Of a stretch of 64,000 bases of DNA, positions 9,601 to 16,942 are shown one piece after another; positions within the stretch are counted from its first letter, which is position 1; every line of letters begins with the position of its first letter. The notes under the pieces are model-generated. The model saw only the letters and a list, made by a program, of their open reading frames with translations. It did not search any database and was not told where the DNA came from. The stretch lies in NCBI RefSeq assembly GCF_014145675.1, contig NZ_JACGZW010000001.1, positions 62,001 to 126,000 on the forward strand, written 5' to 3'. The translations under genes and the position numbers were made by a program. This stretch comes from Amycolatopsis dendrobii (GTDB taxonomy: Bacteria > Actinomycetota > Actinomycetes > Mycobacteriales > Pseudonocardiaceae).

Positions 9601-9738
9601 GAGGAGGACCCGCAGGTAGGTCGCGGCGACGGGATCCGGCGCGGGCCGGGACGCCGCCCGCGCTGTTCCCGAGGCCAGGAGGACCACCGCTCCGGCGCCC
9701 GCGAAGCCGAGCGCCTGCCGCCGGGTGAACCGGTCCAT
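6649..9738 (-). CDS. Tat-exported polysaccharide-lyase-like protein with F5/8 type C domains
   Basis: A 1029-residue exported protein. Residues 1-28 are a Tat signal (RRQALGF, hydrophobic core, ARA cleavage). About 35-430 is an all-helical region with YPARDFTF, DWTPNGLRGG and a conserved-looking ENHGSFGPHY motif, as in (alpha/alpha) toroid polysaccharide lyases. A beta-sandwich-like region follows. Two F5/8C (CBM32-like) carbohydrate-binding modules are visible near 595-710 (ALAGTASASS, SWLAVDLGAPQRVD) and 915-1025 (AVDDNPATAWQ, LVADLGAPLRI). The lyase family and substrate cannot be fixed by eye; heparinase- or hyaluronate-lyase-like families are candidates. Probable operators lie just upstream. 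Confidence 0.75.
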   Translation of the reverse strand: MDRFTRRQALGFAGAGAVVLLASGTARAASRPAPDPVAATYLRVLLRHTRWAEQQFDTAAGIYPARDFTFAVVLGNALLLTRDGYDASVAGVDRGTLRAHTLATIKHFAASNRLTGGAEWGRKLFFDTTFQSYFQLAARLLWTDLDAATRRNVERIATEQAAYTTSLGTGDDPASGDWTPNGLRGGYVGDTKLEEMGVYAQSLAPALAWAPNDPRAAEWRAAFGSWSRNEGGLPAADLANPRLVDGKPVSGNTATNLHDTFLVENHGSFGPHYQEELWRTSGRNAMHFLTAGAPLPEVLTAQPNGELLWRTMLLMTSDAGEPLMPMVADREHLYGRDVLPLAFRAQVLGDRHAACAEAQLAARLEPYQAYPPSDRITKFSGEPKYEPEARAELAISYLLHEWRAEHGGPVSAVRKEEFDAHAARAADFGTGPGLLAHRSPAAWAATVTKPGFVKFAWQPNHDDWLFVLGGANPMLLPATNVAVRERRATTYRKVRDGFDGTLGVLRFDTGYAALATLPTGAAVYASTGVAPDEGVLNVYNLAMPGVPGLDGDRAYTAAEGSVTLPAQSGPAGARTDDLAFPPVTARHVRMLGVQPDPQYGYSLWSFEVHDGNGPDLALAGTASASSAAPGKEAKYAADGNSATRWAVSASDRPRADSWLAVDLGAPQRVDRVRLSWEAAAGRKYRIETSPDGAAWTSVATYPTPALHSTGGWLDIDGRAGIVVTSPNPLTVTNDHVTLSAGPPAPLLAELYPGRADLPKLARRARASATGVHVSVTDDFLVLANLSDRSATGTASLPQDRTALLLYRGTQTVTTSGSSFGYELAPAEGRVEPPRFTVRGKSGSAVPPGLSAVVHDASRVDLTAPPGLLPAVVTVTPTGGRPRTVALPPRQTVPVVFAETRPYPLNDRALGCATFPAEPLPPGMTSPDAAVDDNPATAWQPGPGGRLVADLGAPLRIATVELAWTAGRVPATVVETSTDGITYAEAARPDRKRTASVTLPQPVRYLALRTLDWRRGDASLTRISALTPPN

Positions 9739-9758
9739 CCCGCGTCCTCCAGAGCCGT

Positions 9759-9772
9759 TGACAACCTTGTCA
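9759..9772. promoter_or_regulatory. palindromic operator candidate TGACAACCTTGTCA
   Basis: A 14-bp inverted repeat with 6-bp perfect arms around CC, centred 27 bases upstream of the lyase ATG. Its position suits a repressor site overlapping the lyase promoter or 5' leader. The cognate regulator is not obvious in this window. Confidence 0.45.
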
Positions 9773-9844
9773 GCGCGGATTCTCTGCGGCGGCCGGGCGG
9801 CCGGGCAACCCTCGCGGCCGATCCCGTCCGGTTTCGGACAATGT

Positions 9845-9862
9845 CGTATAACGCCCTATACG
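9845..9862. promoter_or_regulatory. inverted repeat CGTATA-N6-TATACG
   Basis: Perfect 6-bp arms separated by 6 bases in the divergent gap between the lyase gene and the TauE/SafE permease. The AT-rich TATA halves stand out in this GC-rich DNA. It could be an operator or overlap promoter elements of either gene. Confidence 0.4.
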
Positions 9863-9923
9863 TTTCGCCGTCGGGCTTCGGCCCGGCCTGAGGCCGCCGG
9901 GAGCGGCGTGCTGAGATGACAAC

Positions 9924-10688
9924 GTGATCACTGGCCCCGGCGGATTCCTGCTTCTCGTGCTGGCCGGGGTCGGGGCCGGGCTGACCGGCGCGACCGCGGG
10001 CCTCGCGTCGCTGGTGTCGTACCCGGCGCTGCTCGCCGCCGGGCTGCCGCCGGTCGTCGCCAACATGACCAACACCGTCGCGATGCTGGGCACGACCGCC
10101 GGAGCCGCCGTCGGCGCGCGCCCGGAGCTGAAGGGGCAAGGCCGCCGCCTGCTGCCGTTGTGCCTGATCACCACGGCAGGCGGGGCGTGCGGCGGGCTGG
10201 TGCTGCTGGTCAGTTCGCCGGACGCGTTCACCGTCGTGGTGCCGTGGCTGATCGGCGGCGCGTCGGTCGTGTTGATGGCCGGTCCGCGGCTGCGGCGGAT
10301 GGCCGAGCACAGCGAGCACCGCGGAATCGGCCCGCTCACCGCGATCGCTGCGTTCCTGGTCGGGGTGTACGGCGGGTACTTCGGGGCCGCGGCCGGGGTG
10401 CTGATGCTCGCGCTGCTGACGACGGTGTGGAGCCAGTCGCTGGCCCGCACGAACGCGGCGAAGAACATCGCGACCGGTACCGCGAACCTGATCGCCGCGC
10501 TGGTGTTCGCCTTCACCGGAAAGGTCTTCTGGCCCGCGGCGATCGCGGTGTGCCTCGGTTCGGTCGCGGGCTCGTGGCTGGGCTCGGTCGTGGTGCGCTA
10601 CCTGCCCGCGACCCCGCTGCGGATCGCGATCGGACTGGGCGGGCTTTCTTTGGCGGTGGTGCTGGGTTGGCAGGCTTACTCGGGCTGA
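9924..10688 (+). CDS. TauE/SafE family anion permease
   Basis: A 254-residue polytopic membrane protein with about eight hydrophobic helices and the two-fold repeat of the TauE/SafE (DUF81) family. The conserved first-helix Gly-rich motif (AGVGAGLTGATAGLASLVSYPALL) and its echo near 150 (VGVYGGYFGAAAGVLML) are present. Family members export or import sulfite, sulfonates or sulfoacetate; the substrate here is unknown. Translation starts at a GTG with only a weak ribosome site. It is divergent from the lyase gene. Confidence 0.85.
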   Translation: MITGPGGFLLLVLAGVGAGLTGATAGLASLVSYPALLAAGLPPVVANMTNTVAMLGTTAGAAVGARPELKGQGRRLLPLCLITTAGGACGGLVLLVSSPDAFTVVVPWLIGGASVVLMAGPRLRRMAEHSEHRGIGPLTAIAAFLVGVYGGYFGAAAGVLMLALLTTVWSQSLARTNAAKNIATGTANLIAALVFAFTGKVFWPAAIAVCLGSVAGSWLGSVVVRYLPATPLRIAIGLGGLSLAVVLGWQAYSG

Positions 10689-10692
10689 AGCG

Positions 10693-10714
10693 GCCCGTTG
10701 ATCACCGAACGGGC
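10693..10714. terminator. possible terminator hairpin after the TauE gene
   Basis: GCCCGTT and AACGGGC (7-bp arms, 8-base loop) lie 5 bases after the permease stop. No T-run follows, so the call is tentative. Confidence 0.35.
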
Positions 10715-10866
10715 TCAGCCGCCGACCCGATCCGTCCCGTGCGCTATCTTCCGCCACGCCGCCGCAGGCTCTCCCGCACCGCGGTTCCGGCGTGGCAGAC
10801 CCGTTCGGGCTGACGCGGGGCAGCACATGCGGGCATAGTCGGCGGGGTACCCGAGCAGGAGGACAG

Positions 10867-13119
10867 ATGAGCATTGTCGGCACCCGGGTGGTGCGCGTCG
10901 AAGACGAGAAGCTGATCACCGCGGGCGGAACGTACGTCGACGACCTCAAGGAAGAAGCGCTGGACGGCGCCGTGCACGCGGTCTTCGTGCGCAGCCCGAT
11001 CGCGCACGCGCGGATCGTCGGCATCGACGTGGCGGAAGCACGCACCGCGCCGGGCGTGGTCGGGGTCTACACCGCGGCCGATCTCGATCTCGGAGCGGGC
11101 AAGGCCGGGCCTGTCGCGGAGCCGTACCTGGCGAAAGACGTCGTGCGGTACGTCGGCGAGGCGGTCGCGCTGGTGCTCACCGAGGAGCGGTACCAGCTCG
11201 CCGACGCCGCCGAACTGGTCGATGTGGACTACGACCCGCTGGACGCGGTCGCGGACTTCGACACCGCGCTCGCGGACGAGACGCTGGTCTTCCCGGACCA
11301 CGGTACCAACGTGGTCCACACGAACGGCCCGGAGGAGTTCGACGATTCGGTGTTCGAGGGCTGCGAAGTCGTCGTCACCGAGGAAATCCTCAACCAGCGC
11401 GTGGCGCCGGCCCCGGTCGAGCCGCGCGGGGCGTCCGTCGCGTGGGGCGAGGACGGGCGGGTCACCCTGTGGCTTTCCACGCAGAACGCGCAGATCGGCC
11501 GCAGCGTCGTGGCCGGCGGGCTCGGCATCGGCGAGGACCTGGTGCGGGTGATCACGCCGGACGTCGGCGGCGGGTTCGGCGCGAAGATCGGCGCGGATCC
11601 GGAAGCGGTCCTGCTCGCCTGGGCGGCGAAGCGGGCCGGGCGCGCGGTGCGGTGGGCCGAATCGCGCAGCGAGAACCTCACCTCGATGACGCACGGCCGC
11701 GCGCAGCGCAACACCGTCACCATCGGCGGCAAGCGCGACGGAACCGTGCTGGCGTACCGGCTCGACGTCCTCCAGGACACCGGTGCGTACCCGCGGGCGC
11801 TGTTCCTGCCGACGCTCACCGAGATGATGGCCCCCGGCGTCTACCGGTTCCCGGTGGTGCAGACGCGCAGCCGCGGCGTGGTCACCACGACCACGCCGAT
11901 CGCGGCCTACCGCGGCGCGGGCCGTCCGGAGGCGACGGCGGCGGTCGAGCGCGCGATCGACCTGTTCGCCGCGGAAATCGGCATGGATCCGGCCGACGTC
12001 CGGCGGGTCAACTTCATCCGCCCCGAGGAATTCCCTTACCAGACGCCGACTGGCGGCTCGTACGACACCGGCGAGTACGCCGCGGCGCTCGACAAGGTGC
12101 TCGACGCGGCGGGGTACGCGCAGCTGCGCGAAGAACAGCGGAAGCGCCGCGCCGCCGGGGATCCGGTGGCGCTGGGGCTCGGCATCGCCGCCTACGTGGA
12201 GATCACCGGCGGCGACGCGTCGGGCGAGAGCGGCCGGGTCGACGTGCACCCGGACGGTTCGGTCACCGCGTGGACCGGCAGTTCCCCGCACGGGCAAGGG
12301 CTCGGGACGTCGCTCGGGATGCTGCTGTCGGACCAGCTGGGCGTGCCGCTGGACAAGATCACCGTCCGGCACGGCGACACCGACGAGGTCCCGCGCGCGA
12401 TCGGCACGTTCGGCTCGCGGTCGCTGCAGCTCGGCGGTTCGGCGATCCGGCGGGCGGCCGAGGAGGTCGTGGCGCAGGCCCGCCAGGTCGCGGCGGAACT
12501 GCTCGAAGCCGCGCCGGACGACCTGGAGCTGGACGTCGAACGCGGCGTCTGGCAGGTCCGCGGCGCGCCGTCCAGCACGACGCTCGACTGGGCGCGCGTC
12601 GCCGCCGAGGCGGACGGGTTCACCGCCGACGTCTGGTTCGGCGACGGCGCGCCGACGTTCCCGTTCGGCGCGCACCTCGCGGTCGTCGAGGTCGACACCG
12701 AAACCGGCAAGGTCGAGGTCCGCCGCCTCGTGGCGCTCGACGACGCGGGCCCGATCGTGAACCCGCTGACCTTCCGCGGCCAGCGGCACGGCGGGCTCGG
12801 CCAGGGCATCGCGCAGGCGCTGCTCGAGGTGATGAGCTACGACGCGGACGGCAACCCGACGACGGCGACGCTCGCCGACTACTCGTTCGTCACCGCGCCC
12901 GAGCTGCCCGATTTCGAACTGGTGGACATGGAGACGCCGACGACCCGGAACCTGCTGGGGGTCAAGGGGATCGGCGAGGCGGCGACGATCGGGTCGACGC
13001 CCGCGGTGCACAACGCGGTGGTGGACGCGCTCGCCCACCTCGGCGTGCGGCACCTGGACATGCCGACCACCCCGCTGCGGGTCTGGACGGCTTTGAACGA
13101 CGCTAGGAAGGCGAACTGA
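10867..13119 (+). CDS. coxL: molybdopterin hydroxylase large subunit (form II CoxL-like)
   Basis: A 750-residue molybdenum-binding large subunit of the xanthine dehydrogenase/CO dehydrogenase family. GGGFGAKIG, the active-site motif AYRGAGR (347-353) and the catalytic Glu704 in KGIGEAA are seen. AYRGAGR marks form II CoxL-like enzymes; genuine form I CO dehydrogenases carry AYxCSFR. CO oxidation therefore cannot be assumed, and an aldehyde or N-heterocycle may be the substrate. The ATG at 10867 follows AGGAGGACAG. Order L-S-M with a 1-bp gap to the iron-sulfur subunit indicates one operon. No maturation genes (coxDEFG) are adjacent. Confidence 0.88.
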   Translation: MSIVGTRVVRVEDEKLITAGGTYVDDLKEEALDGAVHAVFVRSPIAHARIVGIDVAEARTAPGVVGVYTAADLDLGAGKAGPVAEPYLAKDVVRYVGEAVALVLTEERYQLADAAELVDVDYDPLDAVADFDTALADETLVFPDHGTNVVHTNGPEEFDDSVFEGCEVVVTEEILNQRVAPAPVEPRGASVAWGEDGRVTLWLSTQNAQIGRSVVAGGLGIGEDLVRVITPDVGGGFGAKIGADPEAVLLAWAAKRAGRAVRWAESRSENLTSMTHGRAQRNTVTIGGKRDGTVLAYRLDVLQDTGAYPRALFLPTLTEMMAPGVYRFPVVQTRSRGVVTTTTPIAAYRGAGRPEATAAVERAIDLFAAEIGMDPADVRRVNFIRPEEFPYQTPTGGSYDTGEYAAALDKVLDAAGYAQLREEQRKRRAAGDPVALGLGIAAYVEITGGDASGESGRVDVHPDGSVTAWTGSSPHGQGLGTSLGMLLSDQLGVPLDKITVRHGDTDEVPRAIGTFGSRSLQLGGSAIRRAAEEVVAQARQVAAELLEAAPDDLELDVERGVWQVRGAPSSTTLDWARVAAEADGFTADVWFGDGAPTFPFGAHLAVVEVDTETGKVEVRRLVALDDAGPIVNPLTFRGQRHGGLGQGIAQALLEVMSYDADGNPTTATLADYSFVTAPELPDFELVDMETPTTRNLLGVKGIGEAATIGSTPAVHNAVVDALAHLGVRHLDMPTTPLRVWTALNDARKAN

Positions 13120-13120
13120 C

Positions 13121-13593
<473 letters not shown>

Positions 13594-13597
<4 letters not shown>

Positions 13598-14409
13598 TCC
13601 CGGCCGGATTCGCCTACCGGCGCGCGTCCACTGTGGACGAAGCGCTCGCGCTGCTCGCCGAGCACGGGGAAGACGCGAAGCTGCTCGCGGGCGGGCATTC
13701 GCTGCTGCCGCTGATGAAACTCCGGTTCGCCGCGCCGGAGGTCGTGGTGGACATCGCGCCGCTGCGAGAGCTGAAGTTCGTCCGCGCCGACGGCGACGAG
13801 GTGGTGATCGGGGCGCTGTCCCGGTACCACGATCTCGAGCACGACCCGGTGCTCGCCGAGCACGCGCCGCTGATCGCGCACGTGTCCGGTTCGGTCGGCG
13901 ACCCGCAGGTGCGCCATCGCGGGACGATCGGCGGGTCGCTGGCGCACGCCGACTCGGCGGCCGACCTGCCCGCGGCGGTGCTCGCGGCGGACGGCACGCT
14001 CGTCGCGCGCGGACCGCGGGGGGAGCGGCGGATCCCGGCCGCGGAGTTCTTCCTCGGGCCGTTCACCACGCCGCTGGAGCCGGACGAACTGCTCACCGAG
14101 ATCCGGCTGCCGAGCCAGGCCGGGCTGGGCTGGGGGTTCGAGAAGTTCACCCGCCGGGCCATCGACTGGGCGATCGTCGGCGTCGCGGTGACCGGGCGTT
14201 CGGTCGGCCTGGTCAACATGGGCGGCACGCCGCTGCGGGCGTCGGCGACCGAACGCGCGCTGGCCGGCGGGGCGACCGCGGCGGAGGCGGCGAAACTGGC
14301 CGCGGAGGACACTTCGCCGCCGGAAGAACCGCACGCCACGGCCGAGTACCGCCGTCACCTCGCCCGGGTTCTCACCGGCCGCGCCCTCGCCGCCGCAGGC
14401 GTCGCCTAG
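13594..14409 (+). CDS. coxM: FAD-binding medium subunit of the CoxL-like hydroxylase
   Basis: A 271-residue medium subunit. The FAD-binding motifs are [15 protein letters not shown] (near 29-43) and [14 protein letters not shown] (near 108-121), as in CoxM/CutM proteins, and a CO dehydrogenase flavoprotein C-terminal domain follows. It transfers electrons from the Fe-S subunit to the external acceptor. It starts at a GTG overlapping the coxS stop, so synthesis is coupled. The operon ends at the long hairpin just downstream. Confidence 0.9.
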
Positions 14410-14415
14410 CTGTCG

Positions 14416-14462
14416 GTGAAGGGCTCCTTGAGGGAATCTGATTCCTTCAAGGAGCCCTTCAC
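14416..14462. repeat. 22-bp-arm intergenic hairpin after coxM
   Basis: Arms beginning GTGAAGGGCTCCTTGA and ending TCAAGGAGCCCTTCAC flank a 3-base loop (CTG), with one G-U wobble in the stem. It lies 7 bases after the coxM stop and could terminate transcription. It also resembles the dispersed palindromic intergenic elements I associate with Amycolatopsis genomes; that link is from memory and not tested here. Confidence 0.7.
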
Positions 14463-14538
14463 GGCTTGTCCGGGGGCGGGAAAGCAACGGCCGATTTCCG
14501 CCAGCGGCGCACCGGCGGCGATGGCCAGACTGAGCGGT

Positions 14539-15225
14539 GTGAACACGACTTTTCCCACCCACACTGCGATCGAGCCCGGCATCCTCTACTTCGGCACGCC
14601 GGTGGCGCTCGTCTCGACGTCCAATGAGGACGGTTCGGCCAACCTGGCCCCGATGTCGTCGGCGTTCTGGCTCGGCTGGCGGGCGATGCTCGGCCTCGGC
14701 GCCCGTTCGAAGACCACGCTCAATCTCCTGCGCACGCGCGAATGCGTGCTGAACCTCCCGTCGTCGGCGATGGCCGCCGCGGTGGACCGGCTGGCGCTGA
14801 CCACCGGGTCCGATCCGGTGCCGCCGCGCAAGGAAGAGCGCGGCTACTTCCACGTCGCGGACAAGTTCGGCCGCGCGGGGCTCACGCCGGCGCCGTCCGA
14901 GACGGTCGCGCCGCCTCGGGTCGCCGAGTGCCCGGTCGCGATGGAAGCGGTGCTGGAATCGGTGCACCCGTTCGCCGAGGACGACGAAGCGCAGCGCGGC
15001 GGCGTCGTCGGGCTGGAAGTGCGCGTGCAGCGGGTGTTCGTGCACGACGACATCCGGATGCCGGGCGCCGGCGACCGCATCGATCCCGACGCGTGGCGGC
15101 CGCTGATCATGAGCTTCCAGAAGCTGTACGGGCTCGGCCCGCAGGTGCACGAATCGACGCTCGCGCGCATCCCGGAACGGATGTACCGCTCACCGGACAT
15201 CGAACGGGCGCGCGCCGTCTCCTGA
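14539..15225 (+). CDS. flavin reductase-like split-barrel FMN protein
   Basis: About 228 residues, resembling the flavin-reductase-like FMN-binding split barrel: FGTPVALVSTSNEDGSANLAP followed by an AFWLGW segment and ARSKTTLNLLRTRECVLNLPS, the pattern of DIM6/NTAB-type proteins. It probably binds FMN and may act in flavin reduction or protection from reactive compounds. The start is uncertain: GTG at 14539 is chosen because the preceding reading is poorly conserved-looking, and an ATG at 14521 is possible. It is separate from the cox operon. Confidence 0.7.
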   Translation: MNTTFPTHTAIEPGILYFGTPVALVSTSNEDGSANLAPMSSAFWLGWRAMLGLGARSKTTLNLLRTRECVLNLPSSAMAAAVDRLALTTGSDPVPPRKEERGYFHVADKFGRAGLTPAPSETVAPPRVAECPVAMEAVLESVHPFAEDDEAQRGGVVGLEVRVQRVFVHDDIRMPGAGDRIDPDAWRPLIMSFQKLYGLGPQVHESTLARIPERMYRSPDIERARAVS

Positions 15226-15597
15226 GCCCCAGTCCACTGTGGAGCGACGAACCGGCTAAACGACGGCGAAGGGCAGGAGAACAACTCGGTAAAACCGGGC
15301 ACCGCAACGGGCCGCCGCGATCCGCGGCGGTCTTTTGTCAGTTTTCTCGCACCCAGGAATTTCCGCCGCCGCGGGGCCGCGCGTCAAGCGGCGCGCGCGG
15401 CGAAACCGCAGGTCGTGTCTCTTCGGACACGGCCCTCGGTACATTGGGGCAGCAGTCCCCGTGGTGATCACCGGCCCCTGCCGGACTGATAGTCTTTCCC
15501 CATTGCGAATCCCAGGCACGGCAACGCAATTCGGCGTCACTCACAAGGGTGCCGAAGCGGCCGTGCCCGACCCGGCTGTGGGAAGGATGCCCTCGGG
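15226..15597. other. 372-bp gap upstream of the ESX-associated operon
   Basis: No convincing gene. It holds a copy of the palindrome GTCCACTGTGGA (15232-15243), a terminator-like hairpin at 15312-15336, and GGTGATCACC (15463-15472). An AT-richer patch with TGATAGTC near 15487 may be the promoter of the downstream ESX-associated operon, though no strong consensus was found. Confidence 0.5.
15312..15336 (+). terminator. rho-independent-like terminator
   Basis: CCGCCGC-GATCC-GCGGCGG followed by TCTTTT, about 90 bases after the flavin-reductase-like gene. The stem plus T-run is close to the textbook form. Confidence 0.6.
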
Positions 15598-16449
15598 ATG
15601 GCGGACAGGTTCGAGTTCGTTCTCGACGTCGTCGAAGCGTTGGTGATCGGGGAGGCGACCGGCGGGAACATCCGCCAGTTCCCGCTGCGGATCGGTTCCG
15701 TGCCCGCGGAACCCGACCGGTACGTCCAGGTCGCGAAGGTCGTCAACGACGCGATCGAGGCGCGCAGGCTGTCGGTCGGCGACGAGCTGAGCCCGTACGT
15801 GCGCACTGCCTTCGAGCTGCTCGCGAAGCCGCGGGTGTCGGTCGCGGTCAGCGGGATCGACGGCCTCGGCGCGGACATCGCGGTGGTCGCGCTCACCGAC
15901 GGCAGGCAGGCGCTCGGGATCACCCAGGACCCGAAGACCGACGAACTGCTGTTCTCGCTCTTCGACGACGAGGAGCTCGTCGAGGTGGTCGCGGGCGTGC
16001 TGCCCCGGGCCCGCCCGGCCAGCACCGGCGCGCACACGATCCGCCAGGCGGCCTCGCAGGAGGTGTCCGCGATGACCGCGCGCCGGCGGGCCGAGGCGGC
16101 CGAGGACGAGGAAGAGACCGACGCGTTCGGGATGATCGAGGTCAGCGGGCGCGTGCAGCCGCGCCGCCCGGACCCGCGGGTCTCCCGCCCCGCCCCCGGC
16201 GGGGTCGAGGTGCTCGAACGCGTGCTGGCGCAGCCGCGGCTCGGCGGCGGGCACATCGCGGTGAGCGGCTGGGGCCGCCACGGCGAGCGGCGCGGCGGCG
16301 ACCCGATCGGGTGGCTCGACACCGCCGACGGCCGCTACCTGATCAAGTCGGCCGTCAGCGAGGCGGGCGACCTGACCGCGGAGTACGTGCCCGCCGGGCC
16401 CCGCGAGCTCAAGCGCGCCGTGCAGCAGGCGGTTTCCGAGGTTTACTGA
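15598..16449 (+). CDS. EspG-like type VII secretion chaperone
   Basis: A 283-residue protein matching the EspG pattern: an N-terminal half beginning FEFVLDVVEALVIGE, a helix with NDAIEARRLSVGDEL, then an LLAKPRVSVAVSGID core and a C-terminal mixed half with HIAVSGWGRHGERRGG and a closing DGRYLIKS. EspG proteins bind the hairpin tips of PE-PPE-type substrates and deliver them to the ESX machine. An acidic low-complexity linker occurs near 160-180. The ATG at 15598 begins MADRFEFVLD. As first gene of the operon it is the probable chaperone for the PPE-like protein two genes on. Confidence 0.78.
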   Translation: MADRFEFVLDVVEALVIGEATGGNIRQFPLRIGSVPAEPDRYVQVAKVVNDAIEARRLSVGDELSPYVRTAFELLAKPRVSVAVSGIDGLGADIAVVALTDGRQALGITQDPKTDELLFSLFDDEELVEVVAGVLPRARPASTGAHTIRQAASQEVSAMTARRRAEAAEDEEETDAFGMIEVSGRVQPRRPDPRVSRPAPGGVEVLERVLAQPRLGGGHIAVSGWGRHGERRGGDPIGWLDTADGRYLIKSAVSEAGDLTAEYVPAGPRELKRAVQQAVSEVY

Positions 16450-16496
16450 TCATTCCACTGCAAGCGGCGACAGTTCACGAGGAGAACGAGGTCCCG

Positions 16497-16931
16497 ATGA
16501 CCGACGAGGCACCGATGGCGATGGAAGCGAGGACGGCCCCCGTGGCCCCGGTGGGCTTCTCGCTGCCCGCGCGCCAGCTGAAGACGCTGGCCGAGCGCGG
16601 ATCGTTCGCGGTGGACGACAGCACCGGCGACAAGATGATCGCCGCGCTCCAGGGCGTGCTCGACGCGCTGGAGGCGCACGCGCACCTGATCGAGAAGATC
16701 GCCGGGGTCCCGGCGATGTCGAAGAGCCCGGCGGGCATGTTCGTCAGCAAGCACATGGCCGAGACCGCGCGCGACCAGCAGGGCCTGGTCACCCAGCTGC
16801 AGGCGGCGCACCGCGAGTTCCCGACCTACGTCGAGGCGATCAAGCTCGCGAAGAAGAACTACAAGGAGCGGGAGCACAGCTCGCGGGAAGCCTTCGAGCG
16901 CATCCACCGCACCGTCGAAGAGCAGGGCTGA
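16497..16931 (+). CDS. small helical ESX-associated protein
   Basis: 144 residues, predominantly helical after about residue 35, with long amphipathic helices (SFAVDDSTGDKMIAALQGVL and the stretch from ETARDQQG to NYKERE). NYKERE near residue 126 fits the YxxxD/E type VII export motif at the end of a helical hairpin, so it may be a substrate or a PE-like partner of the following PPE-like protein. The ATG at 16497 follows an AGGAG/GAGG region. I recognise no named family. The 11-base gap to the next gene indicates an operon. Confidence 0.7.
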   Translation: MTDEAPMAMEARTAPVAPVGFSLPARQLKTLAERGSFAVDDSTGDKMIAALQGVLDALEAHAHLIEKIAGVPAMSKSPAGMFVSKHMAETARDQQGLVTQLQAAHREFPTYVEAIKLAKKNYKEREHSSREAFERIHRTVEEQG

Positions 16932-16942
16932 AGGGGAGACCA

